NCBI RefSeq assembly: GCF_027923225.1
Contig: NZ_BSDI01000001.1
Location: forward strand, 163,946-227,945
Length of the DNA: 64,000 nucleotides
From: Phytohabitans aurantiacus
GTDB lineage: Bacteria; Actinomycetota; Actinomycetes; Mycobacteriales; Micromonosporaceae
Direction of reading: 5' to 3'
Below, piece after piece: positions 1 to 6,162 of this stretch. The stretch's first letter is position 1. Every line of letters starts with the position of its first letter. The translations under genes were made by a program, and so were the position numbers. The notes under the pieces are model-generated. The model was not told where the DNA came from. It worked only from the letters and a program-made list of their open reading frames with translations, and did not search any database.

Positions 1-258
1 GCCGGCTTCGCCGGCGCGATCGCTCGCCGGCTCCGCGAGGCAGAGGCCGCCGCCGCGGCGACACCGACGACATCGGGGCCGTCGGTCGCCCTGGTCCTCG
101 CCGACCGCACCAGCGACGTCAGCCGCCGCATGTCAGAGGCCTACCCAAACGCCCGCACAGCGAGCCGTCGCCGCCTAGCCGGCACCGGCATGCGTCAGGG
201 CTACGCCGCCGGCACAGCGGCCACCCTGACCGACTCCCGAGCCGTAGGCCACACGTAG
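1..258 (+). CDS. C-terminal part of a DUF2786-type protein (5' end outside the window)
   Basis: An open frame enters from the left edge and gives 85 residues before TAG at 256-258. The segment VALVLADRTSDVSRRM, the later EAYPNARTASRRRL and the closing GYAAGTAATL resemble the C-terminal half of actinobacterial DUF2786 proteins, which are frequent on plasmids, phages and integrative elements; their function is not established. The stop lies only 15 bp before the left attachment repeat, so the gene belongs to the chromosome, or to another element integrated at the same tRNA gene, and not to this prophage. The N-terminal half is not visible. Confidence 0.6.
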   Translation, partial: AGFAGAIARRLREAEAAAAATPTTSGPSVALVLADRTSDVSRRMSEAYPNARTASRRRLAGTGMRQGYAAGTAATLTDSRAVGHT

Positions 259-272
259 GGCCTGCACATAGA

Positions 273-371
273 AGAACGCCCACCGGCGTTTCCGCTGGTA
301 GGCGCTCGATAGCCCGGCGAAAGGCTATGTGGCCAGGGGCGGGGTCGAACCGCCGACCTTCCGATTTTCAG
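273..371. repeat. attL: left copy of the 99-bp prophage attachment repeat
   Basis: This stretch matches 34538-34636 at 98 of 99 positions; the single difference is A at 309 versus G at 34574. Positions 330-371 are the displaced last 42 nucleotides of the tRNA-Phe gene on the minus strand, and 277-304 repeat the terminator hairpin that follows that tRNA. Similarity stops abruptly on both sides, so the prophage starts at 372. From here to 618 there is no gene: the sequence holds this repeat and then the promoter and operator of the next gene. Confidence 0.92.
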
Positions 372-562
372 ATCGCTGGAAGTGTGTGCCGGCGCATGCC
401 AGCCGCAGCTCAGGGACTATGCCGCACACCCAGGCACACCCCGGCGCACGCCGCTACTGCGGCCATCCGGTGCGGCCACGTTTGCGATCACCAAGCCGCC
501 AACCCGTCCCCCGCCGGCATGTGCCCGTACGCGCCGTCGGGTGCCAGGCGAGCGCGAGCGGT

Positions 563-588
563 TACCTTATATATGTGTCCTCGGACAC
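563..588 (+). promoter_or_regulatory. Probable -10 region with overlapping TGTCCNNGGACA operator for the XRE-TPR gene
   Basis: A T/A-rich box (TATATAT at 568-574) is rare in this GC-rich DNA and lies about 45 bp before the ATG at 619. It runs directly into the inverted repeat GTGTCC-TC-GGACAC (575-588). The same palindrome core recurs at 832-845 and 2171-2186, so it is probably an operator. Its place just after the -10 box suggests autorepression by the downstream regulator; that is inference. Confidence 0.5.
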
Positions 589-618
589 AACCCGGATAGG
601 CGACCCAGGGGAGCCACC

Positions 619-1866
619 ATGCCGGCCCGGTCCATCGTGGACCCGCGCTTTCCGTCGGAGTTGCGACGCCGACGCATCGAGCGCGGGTACTCCCTGCGCG
701 AACTCGCCCGATCGCTCCACCAAGGGAAGACGTACCTGCACGAACTGGAGACCGGCACCAAGGTGCCCACCGTAGAGGTGGCAAGACGCCTCGACGTCGG
801 TCTCGATGCTGGCGGCGAGCTGGCCGCCCTCGTGTCCGCGGACACCGGAGTACGTCGCCGCGACGTCATCGCCGCTACCGGTCTCGCCGTCACCCTGCCC
901 CGCACAGCCGCGGGGTACGGCCGGCAGGTCGGCGCCGACGTACCCGCCCAACTCGTCGAGCGCACCGCCCGGTTGCGGCGCCTCGACGACTACCTCGGCG
1001 GCGCCGACACCTACAGGCTGTTCTCAGCCGAGGTCGCCGCGACGGCAGCCCTGATCCGCGATGGCGCATACACCGAGAACACCGGCCAGAAGTTGCTCGC
1101 AGTGCTCTCCGAGCAGGCTCAGCTGGCCGGATGGTCGGCTTTCGACGCCGGCGCGCACACCGAGTCAGACCGGCTCTACCGGATGAGCCTGGACGCCGCA
1201 CGCGACGCCGACGACCAGGCCCTCGTCGCGAACGCGTTCGCGTTCCTCGCCTACCAGGAGCTCGCCCACGGCCGCCCCGGCGTCGACCTCGCCACCTCGG
1301 CCGTCGAGACCGCGGGCGACACAGCGACACCCGGCGTCCGCGCGCTCCTGCACTGCCGGCGAGCATGGGCACACGCGGTCGCCGGCGACGCAGGTAGCAC
1401 CGAAACGCAACTGGCCCTGGGCGCCACCGCGCTGACCGAGCACGATGATCGGCCAGACCCAGACTGGGTCTACTGGGTCGACAGGTCCGAGATTGAGATC
1501 ATGACGGGCCGGTGCTGGACCGTGCTGCACCGGCCAATGCGGGCGATCAAGACCCTTGAGCAGGTCCTCGACACGTACGACGACACGCACGCCCGCGACA
1601 AGAGCCTCTACATGAGCTGGCTGGCCGACGCGATCCTGGACGGTAACGAGATCGAGCAGGCATGCAACGTCGCATCCAGGGCGATCGACCTTGCCGCCGG
1701 CGTCGGCTCGACCCGGCCCTACCGACGTATCGGCGAGGTCGTCGACCGGACCGAACCGCACAAGGCCCTGGAGTGCGTCTCCGATCTGCACGCCAAGTTC
1801 AGGACGTGGACTGAGCGGCGGCAGTTGACTGCCGCAGCCACTCCAGACACGCCGCCGAACCCTTGA
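619..1866 (+). CDS. XRE-family regulator with N-terminal helix-turn-helix and helical TPR-like C-terminus
   Basis: The 415-residue protein has a helix-turn-helix at about residues 8-60 (key stretch GYSLRELARSLHQGKTYLHE) followed by about 340 residues of alpha-helical sequence of the kind found in actinobacterial XRE-TPR regulators. The start is ATG 619, preceded by a GGGGAG ribosome site. The frame is open further upstream, but those codons lie in promoter DNA. It is the first prophage gene inside attL. Its 3' end overlaps convergent cutA by 68 bp, so the two may influence each other by antisense transcription. One palindrome overlaps its promoter and a second lies inside the gene at 832-845. 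It could be the lysogeny regulator or a cargo regulator; the inducing signal is unknown. Confidence 0.8.
   Translation: MPARSIVDPRFPSELRRRRIERGYSLRELARSLHQGKTYLHELETGTKVPTVEVARRLDVGLDAGGELAALVSADTGVRRRDVIAATGLAVTLPRTAAGYGRQVGADVPAQLVERTARLRRLDDYLGGADTYRLFSAEVAATAALIRDGAYTENTGQKLLAVLSEQAQLAGWSAFDAGAHTESDRLYRMSLDAARDADDQALVANAFAFLAYQELAHGRPGVDLATSAVETAGDTATPGVRALLHCRRAWAHAVAGDAGSTETQLALGATALTEHDDRPDPDWVYWVDRSEIEIMTGRCWTVLHRPMRAIKTLEQVLDTYDDTHARDKSLYMSWLADAILDGNEIEQACNVASRAIDLAAGVGSTRPYRRIGEVVDRTEPHKALECVSDLHAKFRTWTERRQLTAAATPDTPPNP
832..845. promoter_or_regulatory. Internal copy of the TGTCCNNGGACA palindrome
   Basis: GTGTCCGCGGACAC is a perfect 14-bp palindrome inside the coding region of the XRE-TPR gene, about 215 bp after its start codon. 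It shares the core with the site at the promoter (576-587) and with the one upstream of cutA (2173-2184). A downstream auxiliary operator that loops with the promoter site is one reading; codon use could also produce it by chance in GC-rich DNA. Confidence 0.35.
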
Positions 1867-2134
1867 CGATCGGCGTGGCAGTGACCTGCGGCTTGTCCCA
1901 GGGATGCTCGTTGATCAGGAGTTGCTCCAACTCCGGGTACCGGTCCCCGGTGGTGTAGAGCAGCACACGGTACTCCTCGCCCTGGCCCTGCTCGCCCAAG
2001 TGCCAATAGACCGAGATGACCGGCCCGACGATCTGGGCGTTTCCAGCGAGCCGTGCGCTAACGGCGGATGCCGCCAGTGCGACCGCCTGCTCTCGGGTCT
2101 CGGTGGCGGTTGCTACCTCGAAGTATTCGGTCAC
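1799..2134 (-). CDS. cutA: CutA-like protein (CutA1 family)
   Basis: The 111-residue length and layout fit the CutA1 family, small trimeric proteins with a ferredoxin-like fold linked to divalent metal tolerance in E. coli but of unclear biochemical role elsewhere. Diagnostic stretches are EQAVALAASAVSARLAGNAQ near residues 15-34, ISVYWHLGEQGQGEEYRVLL in the middle, and INEHPWDKPQVTATPIVKGS followed by CLEWLR near the end, matching the family patterns HPYE-P and the WL motif (here HPWDKP). The start is GTG 2134. It is convergent with, and overlaps, the XRE-TPR gene. A perfect palindrome lies 37 bp upstream, so repression by the neighbouring regulator is likely. It has no evident role in phage growth and looks like lysogenic cargo. 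Confidence 0.85.
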   Translation of the reverse strand: MTEYFEVATATETREQAVALAASAVSARLAGNAQIVGPVISVYWHLGEQGQGEEYRVLLYTTGDRYPELEQLLINEHPWDKPQVTATPIVKGSAACLEWLRQSTAAAQSTS

Positions 2135-2170
2135 ATCGGCGAGCGTAGGCCACCGATCGGGTGACAGCGC

Positions 2171-2204
2171 GCTGTCCGCGGACAGCGCGGACAGGATGCG
2201 GACA
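2171..2204. promoter_or_regulatory. Operator cluster: 16-bp palindrome plus repeated GGACA half-sites
   Basis: GCTGTCCGCGGACAGC at 2171-2186 is a perfect palindrome sharing the TGTCCNNGGACA core with the site at 575-588. Two further GGACA half-sites follow at 2189-2193 and 2200-2204, giving spacings of 9 and 11 bp, close to one helical turn. The cluster lies between the divergent cutA start (2134) and the rightward small-gene operon (2321), and could control both. Confidence 0.5.
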
Positions 2205-2320
2205 CCGACGCCCTGGCAATCACGGACAGCGATCGTGAAGCTACCTGCGTCGGGTCGGCGACCTGGGATGCCCTCCGGTCGTCGACCCGGCCCCCACCGG
2301 GCAGCGGAAGGCGGGTAGCG

Positions 2321-2551
2321 ATGGACTGGTCACGACTGGCACCGTGGGGACGCCGGCGGCGGGCCCGTCAGGCGGTGCGACGATCGATCGAGGCGGCTCA
2401 GGCCGCGCAGGCTGCGGAGCAGCAAGCGGCCCGGATGCGAGTCATAGCCCAGGCCCACGTCGATCCGCCGCACGGGCGCAACGAGCCAGCGGTCCTGATG
2501 ACGCCGGGCCAGCAGCACCGGGGCAACGGCGGGACCAGGTGGCCGCGGTGA
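2321..2551 (+). CDS. Small basic protein of unknown function
   Basis: This gene encodes 76 residues, with ATG 2321 preceded by a GGAAGG site. The N-terminal half is strongly basic with a run of arginines (WGRRRRARQAVRRS) followed by an Ala/Gln-rich helix (AAQAAQAAEQQAARM) that may form a short amphipathic or coiled segment; the rest is Pro/Gly-rich. I do not recognise a family. Its stop overlaps the next start as GTGA, so the three small genes 2321-2977 form a translationally coupled set. Confidence 0.55.
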   Translation: MDWSRLAPWGRRRRARQAVRRSIEAAQAAQAAEQQAARMRVIAQAHVDPPHGRNEPAVLMTPGQQHRGNGGTRWPR

Positions 2552-2814
2552 CAGCTACTCGCGACGTCGGGCTCGTGCGGGTCGACCGGCTGAAGGTCGG
2601 GACCTGGATTGTCGTCTTCGGCCAGGCCGCAGAGGTGTTGTCCGTGCGCGACAGCAAGGCGTTTCCCGACGTCAAGGAGCTGTGCCTACGCCCGGTCCGC
2701 GACAGCAGCGTCACTGCTACCGCCTTGTTCCCGCCGGACTGGGAGTTGCTGCCCATCCCCTGGGCCCTGTCCGGTACCGGTCCTGCCGTGAGCCATCGTG
2801 CCCAGCGGCGGTGA
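2548..2814 (+). CDS. Small protein of unknown function, translationally coupled
   Basis: The gene begins at GTG 2548, overlapping the previous stop by four bases, and encodes 88 residues. The sequence alternates charged and beta-prone stretches (VGTWIVVFGQAAEVLSVRDS) and ends with a basic tail, suggesting a small beta-rich fold such as an SH3-like barrel; that is a guess. There is no signal peptide or membrane segment. The coupling by GTGA argues that the frame is real. Confidence 0.6.
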   Translation: MTATRDVGLVRVDRLKVGTWIVVFGQAAEVLSVRDSKAFPDVKELCLRPVRDSSVTATALFPPDWELLPIPWALSGTGPAVSHRAQRR

Positions 2815-2977
2815 CCGGTGGGCGGTGCTCGACGACGACAGCCTGCACTGCGGCCGCCCGATGCGCCCCAGTCCCGGCGTGCCGGCCGTCGACCACCCGG
2901 ACGACGCGGCCGCCGCCGATCATCCCATCGATGGCACCCAAACGCCTGAATCATCGTCAGCCCGGCAGTCGCGTTGA
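2798..2977 (+). CDS. Small acidic protein of unknown function
   Basis: The 59-residue frame starts at GTG 2798, inside the end of the preceding gene (17-bp overlap), and stops with TGA at 2975-2977. It reads WAVLDDDSLHCGRPMRP followed by a run rich in Asp, Ala and Pro, with third-position GC typical of real genes. No family is recognised, and no good ribosome site is seen, so coupling to upstream translation would be needed. A competing frame starts with the GTGA at 2811 but has poor composition. Confidence 0.4.
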   Translation: MPSGGDRWAVLDDDSLHCGRPMRPSPGVPAVDHPDDAAAADHPIDGTQTPESSSARQSR

Positions 2978-3063
2978 ACCTCCCGAGCGCGCGACTCACC
3001 CGACGGCCGACGCGAGGGGGTGCCGCGCCTGCTCACGGCAAGAGCGGCGCGGCGCCCCTCAAC

Positions 3064-3099
3064 CTCGAGCTTTCGTTGACTGAGTCAACGGTGCTCGAG
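3064..3099. repeat. Nested inverted repeat upstream of the DUF732-like gene
   Basis: Outer arms CTCGAGC (3064-3070) and GCTCGAG (3093-3099) enclose inner arms CGTTGACT (3074-3081) and AGTCAACG (3083-3090). There is no T tract, so an operator is more likely than a terminator. TTGACT at 3076-3081 could serve as a -35 box for the gene at 3156. The stretch 2978-3155 otherwise holds no gene. Confidence 0.4.
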
Positions 3100-3155
3100 T
3101 ACCCCCGGGCGGTTGTGTCCGGTATCCGTCGAACAACTGCACGGAGGTTCCCCTC

Positions 3156-3662
3156 ATGAGCACCCTGTCACCGATGACTCACCCGCCACAGCCGTCACAG
3201 GCGGCCGCCCGCCGCCGGCGCACGAACACCGTCACCATCGTCGTCGGGCTCGCCGTCCTCGGCGTGGTCCTCGGCCTGGCCGCGATCGGCGCGGCGATGA
3301 GCAGCTCGTCGGACAAGGACGCCCAGGGCACCACCGCGGCGGCCGCCAGCGAGTCGCCCGCCGCCGCGGCCGCCGTCGACGCGGGTATCCCGCCGGCGCC
3401 GGACGCCGCCACCACCACGGCGTACATCACGGCGCTGAAGAAGATCGACCCGGCGATCGTGGGCGACAAGGACCCCAAGACGATCGTCAACCGCGGCCGC
3501 GACCAGTGCGGCTCGATCAAGGAACACCCGGACGACGAGCAGCGCCTGGTCGACCTGACGAACAAGCGGTTCACCGCGCCCGGCCACCCGAACGGCTTCG
3601 GCGAGGTCAAGGCCAAGAAGATCCTCGCCGCGGTGCGTACCCACATCTGCCCGACCTACTAG
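3156..3662 (+). CDS. Membrane-anchored DUF732-like protein
   Basis: The protein has 168 residues; ATG 3156 follows GGAGGTT. After a short basic Pro/Gln-rich leader there is one transmembrane segment (about residues 25-47, TIVVGLAVLGVVLGLAAIGA), a Ser/Ala-rich linker (48-75), and an outside domain with two cysteines (DQCGSI and HICPTY) about 50 residues apart. That layout, a small helical domain ending with Cys-Pro, fits DUF732, an exported actinobacterial domain of unknown function. A strong hairpin terminator follows. It is a single-gene unit facing the lysis genes and is a candidate lysogenic-conversion protein. Confidence 0.65.
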   Translation: MSTLSPMTHPPQPSQAAARRRRTNTVTIVVGLAVLGVVLGLAAIGAAMSSSSDKDAQGTTAAAASESPAAAAAVDAGIPPAPDAATTTAYITALKKIDPAIVGDKDPKTIVNRGRDQCGSIKEHPDDEQRLVDLTNKRFTAPGHPNGFGEVKAKKILAAVRTHICPTY

Positions 3663-3686
3663 CGCCGGCGCCGGACACACGACGAG

Positions 3687-3730
3687 AGCGCCCCCGGGCC
3701 AAGGACCGCAGTCCTCGCCCGGGGGCGCTT
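3687..3730. terminator. Strong bidirectional hairpin terminator
   Basis: AGCGCCCCCGGGC (3687-3699) pairs with GCCCGGGGGCGCTT (3717-3730) around a 17-base loop. It lies between the convergent DUF732-like gene (ends 3662) and the holin gene (ends 3741), so it can end transcription of the whole leftward late operon as well as of the rightward gene. Confidence 0.85.
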
Positions 3731-3740
3731 CGCGTGGTGC

Positions 3741-4130
3741 CTAGTACCGCGGTACAGCTCGCGGGGCGGCCGGCGCGGACCCGCGCGCGGCGGCACTCAC
3801 CGCCGGCGTCGCGCCGACCACGATGACGCCGAGCACGGCCAGGCCCAGGTTCACCGCTTCTGCGGCGGTGATGCCGCCGTGGATGATCGTCACCAGGAAG
3901 TTCAGCCCAGCCAGGAGCATGGCCAGCGCGGTCTTGATACCGGGGTGCTGGGGCAGGTTGGGCACAAGCCAGACGCCAGCGGCGGTGGTGACGCCGATGG
4001 CCACCTGGACACCCTCATCGGCGCTGATGTGGTTGTCGGTCAGCGCCGATGCCAGCGCGGTGAGTCCGGCGACAATGAGCGCGGCCACGCTCTTGCCGAA
4101 CCGGCGGTAGATGTCGCGGAGTTTCCGCAT
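3741..4130 (-). CDS. Holin
   Basis: The 129-residue protein has three probable membrane helices: SVAALIVAGLTALASAL near residues 14-30, VAIGVTTAAGVWLVPNL near 43-59, and LGLAVLGVIVVGA near 97-110, with a further hydrophobic stretch near 70-85. This and its place at the end of the lysis cassette match actinophage holins, which permeabilise the membrane to release endolysin. It starts at ATG 4130 behind a near-consensus GAGGAGGT. The C-terminus is Ala/Pro-rich. It is the last gene of the leftward operon. Confidence 0.8.
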   Translation of the reverse strand: MRKLRDIYRRFGKSVAALIVAGLTALASALTDNHISADEGVQVAIGVTTAAGVWLVPNLPQHPGIKTALAMLLAGLNFLVTIIHGGITAAEAVNLGLAVLGVIVVGATPAVSAAARGSAPAAPRAVPRY

Positions 4131-4236
4131 GGTCGACCTCCTCAGATCGGGTCGGAAAACTAGAAGCGCCTGCCCGGGGGTCCAGGTCAGGCGCGGGGCG
4201 GCCAGTACGCCGCGGTGGTGACGGCGAGCAGGGCCG

Positions 4237-4368
4237 TTACTGGCATCCGAAGCGCTTGTGGATCTCGCAAAGGTGGATGCAGTGGAATGGCCGGTCGATG
4301 GGGGCGACGCGCAGCCTGATCAGGTTTAGCGGGGTCGCGTCGATGAGTGGGCGGCGGCCCGGGTTCAC
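4237..4368 (-). CDS. Small basic cysteine-containing protein in the lysis cassette
   Basis: A 43-residue frame starts at GTG 4368, overlapping the upstream stop as GTGA, and ends with TAA at 4237-4239. The second half carries three cysteines and several histidines (PFHCIHLCEIHKRFGCQ), which could bind a metal. It was located by reading the strand directly between the coiled-coil gene and the holin. Function is unknown; the tight coupling supports it being translated. Confidence 0.5.
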   Translation of the reverse strand: MNPGRRPLIDATPLNLIRLRVAPIDRPFHCIHLCEIHKRFGCQ

Positions 4369-4778
4369 GCCGGCGGCGTCGGCGCGCCGCCGCCGGCCGC
4401 GGCGGCGGCCTGGCCGTGGGCGACCAGTGCCTTGAGGTCGGCGACCTCGGCCATGGCTGCCGCCAGGGCGGCCTCTTTCGCGGCGAGCTGCGTGCGCAGG
4501 GCGGCCAGCTCTGCGCGCGCGTGATCTCGCTCGCCGCGCAGCTCCTCGACCAGGGCGTCGCGCTCTTCCAGCCGCCGGCGCAGGTCGGCGACCTCGCCGC
4601 GGAGCCGGTCGACATCTTGCAGCGCGTCCGCGAGCTCCTCGTCGAGCCGCTTCAGCAGCCGCTCGGCGATCGCGGTTTCCAGGTCGGCGAGCTGGGCGCG
4701 CCGCTGCCGACGGCCGACGACGAGGCCGGCCGCGGTGCCGAGCAGGCCCGCGGCGGCGGCGATGGCGGCCGGGTCCAT
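4365..4778 (-). CDS. Membrane-anchored coiled-coil protein of the lysis cassette
   Basis: The 137-residue protein opens with a short hydrophobic segment (IAAAAGLLGTAAGLVVG, about residues 5-21), then a basic stop-transfer RRQRR, then about 95 residues of near-perfect heptad coiled coil rich in Leu, Glu, Arg and Ala (DLRRRLEERDALVEELRGER). It sits between the endolysin and the holin. A membrane-anchored rod next to lysis genes could act as an envelope-disrupting or holin-modulating accessory; that is inference. The start is ATG 4778. Confidence 0.6.
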   Translation of the reverse strand: MDPAAIAAAAGLLGTAAGLVVGRRQRRAQLADLETAIAERLLKRLDEELADALQDVDRLRGEVADLRRRLEERDALVEELRGERDHARAELAALRTQLAAKEAALAAAMAEVADLKALVAHGQAAAAAGGGAPTPPA

Positions 4779-4781
4779 CGG

Positions 4782-5624
4782 TCAGCCGCTCGCCGGCAGG
4801 GCGGGCGCCACGGCGAGCTGGGCGGCCAGCCCGCGCAGCGCCGCGGTGATCGAGGCGGTCAGCTCGGCCTCGTCGATGCCGGCGAGCTGGGCCCGCACTG
4901 CGGCGACGATCGCGGGTACGGCGTTGGTGGCCAGGTCGTCGGCCAGCTCACCGCGCAGCACGTCCATCGCGGCCAGCTGCGCGGCCGCGCGGTCGGCGGC
5001 CGCGGCCTCGATCGCGGCGAACTCCGTGCGCAGCCGGGCGGCGGTCTGCTCGTCGACGCCGGCGACCACGTCGGCCAGCGCGGCCAGCTTCTGCTCCATC
5101 GTGACCTGCCGCTGGTTGATGACGACGGCCTCGCCGCGGGTCGGGCCGCCAGCCACGGCCAGGCGGCCGGCGCCGATCGCCTCGACGCGCCAGATCAGAG
5201 CGCGCTGGTCGTCGTCGGACAGTGCGGGCATGATTGCCTCCTCCACGAGCCCCCAGGGGCGCCGGTCCTGCTCCGCCGCGGCGCTTTGGCGGATGCTGAA
5301 GTGCACGTGCTGGTTGTGCGGGTTGTCACCGCTGTACGAGCGGCGCCGCCAGCCGTCATCGGCGTCGGCGATCTGCTCCTGGAAGATCCAGTAGTGCGCC
5401 GATGGGTGCCGCTGGAAGGCCCGGATGACCTCCCACACGTCGACGCCGTCCTTGTCCATGTCCCAGGCATCGACCGACTCCCGCAAGTTCGGGTTGTGGT
5501 CCGACCGGCTGGCCTGATGCGCCGCGTCGCCGATCGTGCCGTCGGAGTCCTTGTCCCGCTTGGGCCACCGCCGGTTCACCTCCGACCGGCCCACCGCGAG
5601 CGCAGGTGCGAGATACCAAGCCAC
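4782..5624 (-). CDS. Endolysin, M15-like peptidoglycan peptidase with long helical C-terminus
   Basis: The 280-residue protein begins with a catalytic region (residues 1-115) holding SDHNPN at 41-46, VDAWDMD at 51-57 and NPHNQHVHFS near 100-112. These histidine and aspartate positions match the zinc site of M15-type peptidases used as lysins by actinophages, which cut stem or cross-bridge peptides. Residues 130-280 are Ala-rich helices with no recognised wall-binding repeat; they may oligomerise or bind the envelope. The GTG 5624 start follows a GGGAGGT site. No signal peptide is present, so release depends on the holin. Confidence 0.82.
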   Translation of the reverse strand: MAWYLAPALAVGRSEVNRRWPKRDKDSDGTIGDAAHQASRSDHNPNLRESVDAWDMDKDGVDVWEVIRAFQRHPSAHYWIFQEQIADADDGWRRRSYSGDNPHNQHVHFSIRQSAAAEQDRRPWGLVEEAIMPALSDDDQRALIWRVEAIGAGRLAVAGGPTRGEAVVINQRQVTMEQKLAALADVVAGVDEQTAARLRTEFAAIEAAAADRAAAQLAAMDVLRGELADDLATNAVPAIVAAVRAQLAGIDEAELTASITAALRGLAAQLAVAPALPASG

Positions 5625-5639
5625 GATTGACCTCCCGGT

Positions 5640-6152
5640 TCAGACCTGCGCGATCCACAGCGATGAGCCCTTGCGCATCACGGTGTTGACGCCGACGGTG
5701 TTGGTGTTCTGCGCCCACTGGAGCTGCAGGGTGCCGCCGGACCCGCCGACGAACAGGGTGAACTCGGCGATCGCGCACAGGATGCCGGTGCCCGCACCGA
5801 CGCCGATTGTGGCCGAGTTGGTGACCGCGGTCAGAGTCTCGCCGCCGTAGTCCACTGTGGTGCCGGCACCGGATGACACCGACGTGGGGATGCGCAACTG
5901 GCCCCACGCGAAATCGGAGCTGGGGAATGTCAACCTGAACTTCATGTCCGCGGCGGTGCCGGCACTGATGCTGTAGAGCATCCGGAGCTGGCCCTGGCCG
6001 GTGAAGTTTGCTGGCACCGGGATGAACAAGTGATCATCGTTTTGGAGGGTGTCGTTGCCGACGCTCTCGTCGATGGTCTTGACCTTGCGGTAGCCGATGG
6101 CGGCGTTCAGGGCGCCGGCGGTGAGTTCTTGGCCGGCGAGAAACGTGGTCAT
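5640..6152 (-). CDS. Minor tail or tail-tip protein
   Basis: There are 170 residues, mostly beta-prone and Gly/Thr/Asn-rich (ISAGTAADMKFRLTFPSSDF), with a helical start (FLAGQELTAGALNAAIGYR) that resembles the N-terminal signature of small actinophage tail proteins that attach to the baseplate. It lies between the large minor tail gene and the endolysin, the usual place for receptor-binding or tail-tip decoration proteins. Which host molecule it binds cannot be seen. Confidence 0.55.
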   Translation of the reverse strand: MTTFLAGQELTAGALNAAIGYRKVKTIDESVGNDTLQNDDHLFIPVPANFTGQGQLRMLYSISAGTAADMKFRLTFPSSDFAWGQLRIPTSVSSGAGTTVDYGGETLTAVTNSATIGVGAGTGILCAIAEFTLFVGGSGGTLQLQWAQNTNTVGVNTVMRKGSSLWIAQV

Positions 6153-6162
6153 CGGGTGCCTC

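Noticed and set aside
330..371. A second tRNA-Phe gene
   Set aside because: Only the 3' 42 nucleotides remain; the 5' half is missing and the anticodon stem cannot form, so it is the attL remnant.
382..618. N-terminal extension of the XRE-TPR regulator
   Set aside because: The frame is open from 382 but the region contains the promoter, the operator and a good ribosome site before ATG 619.
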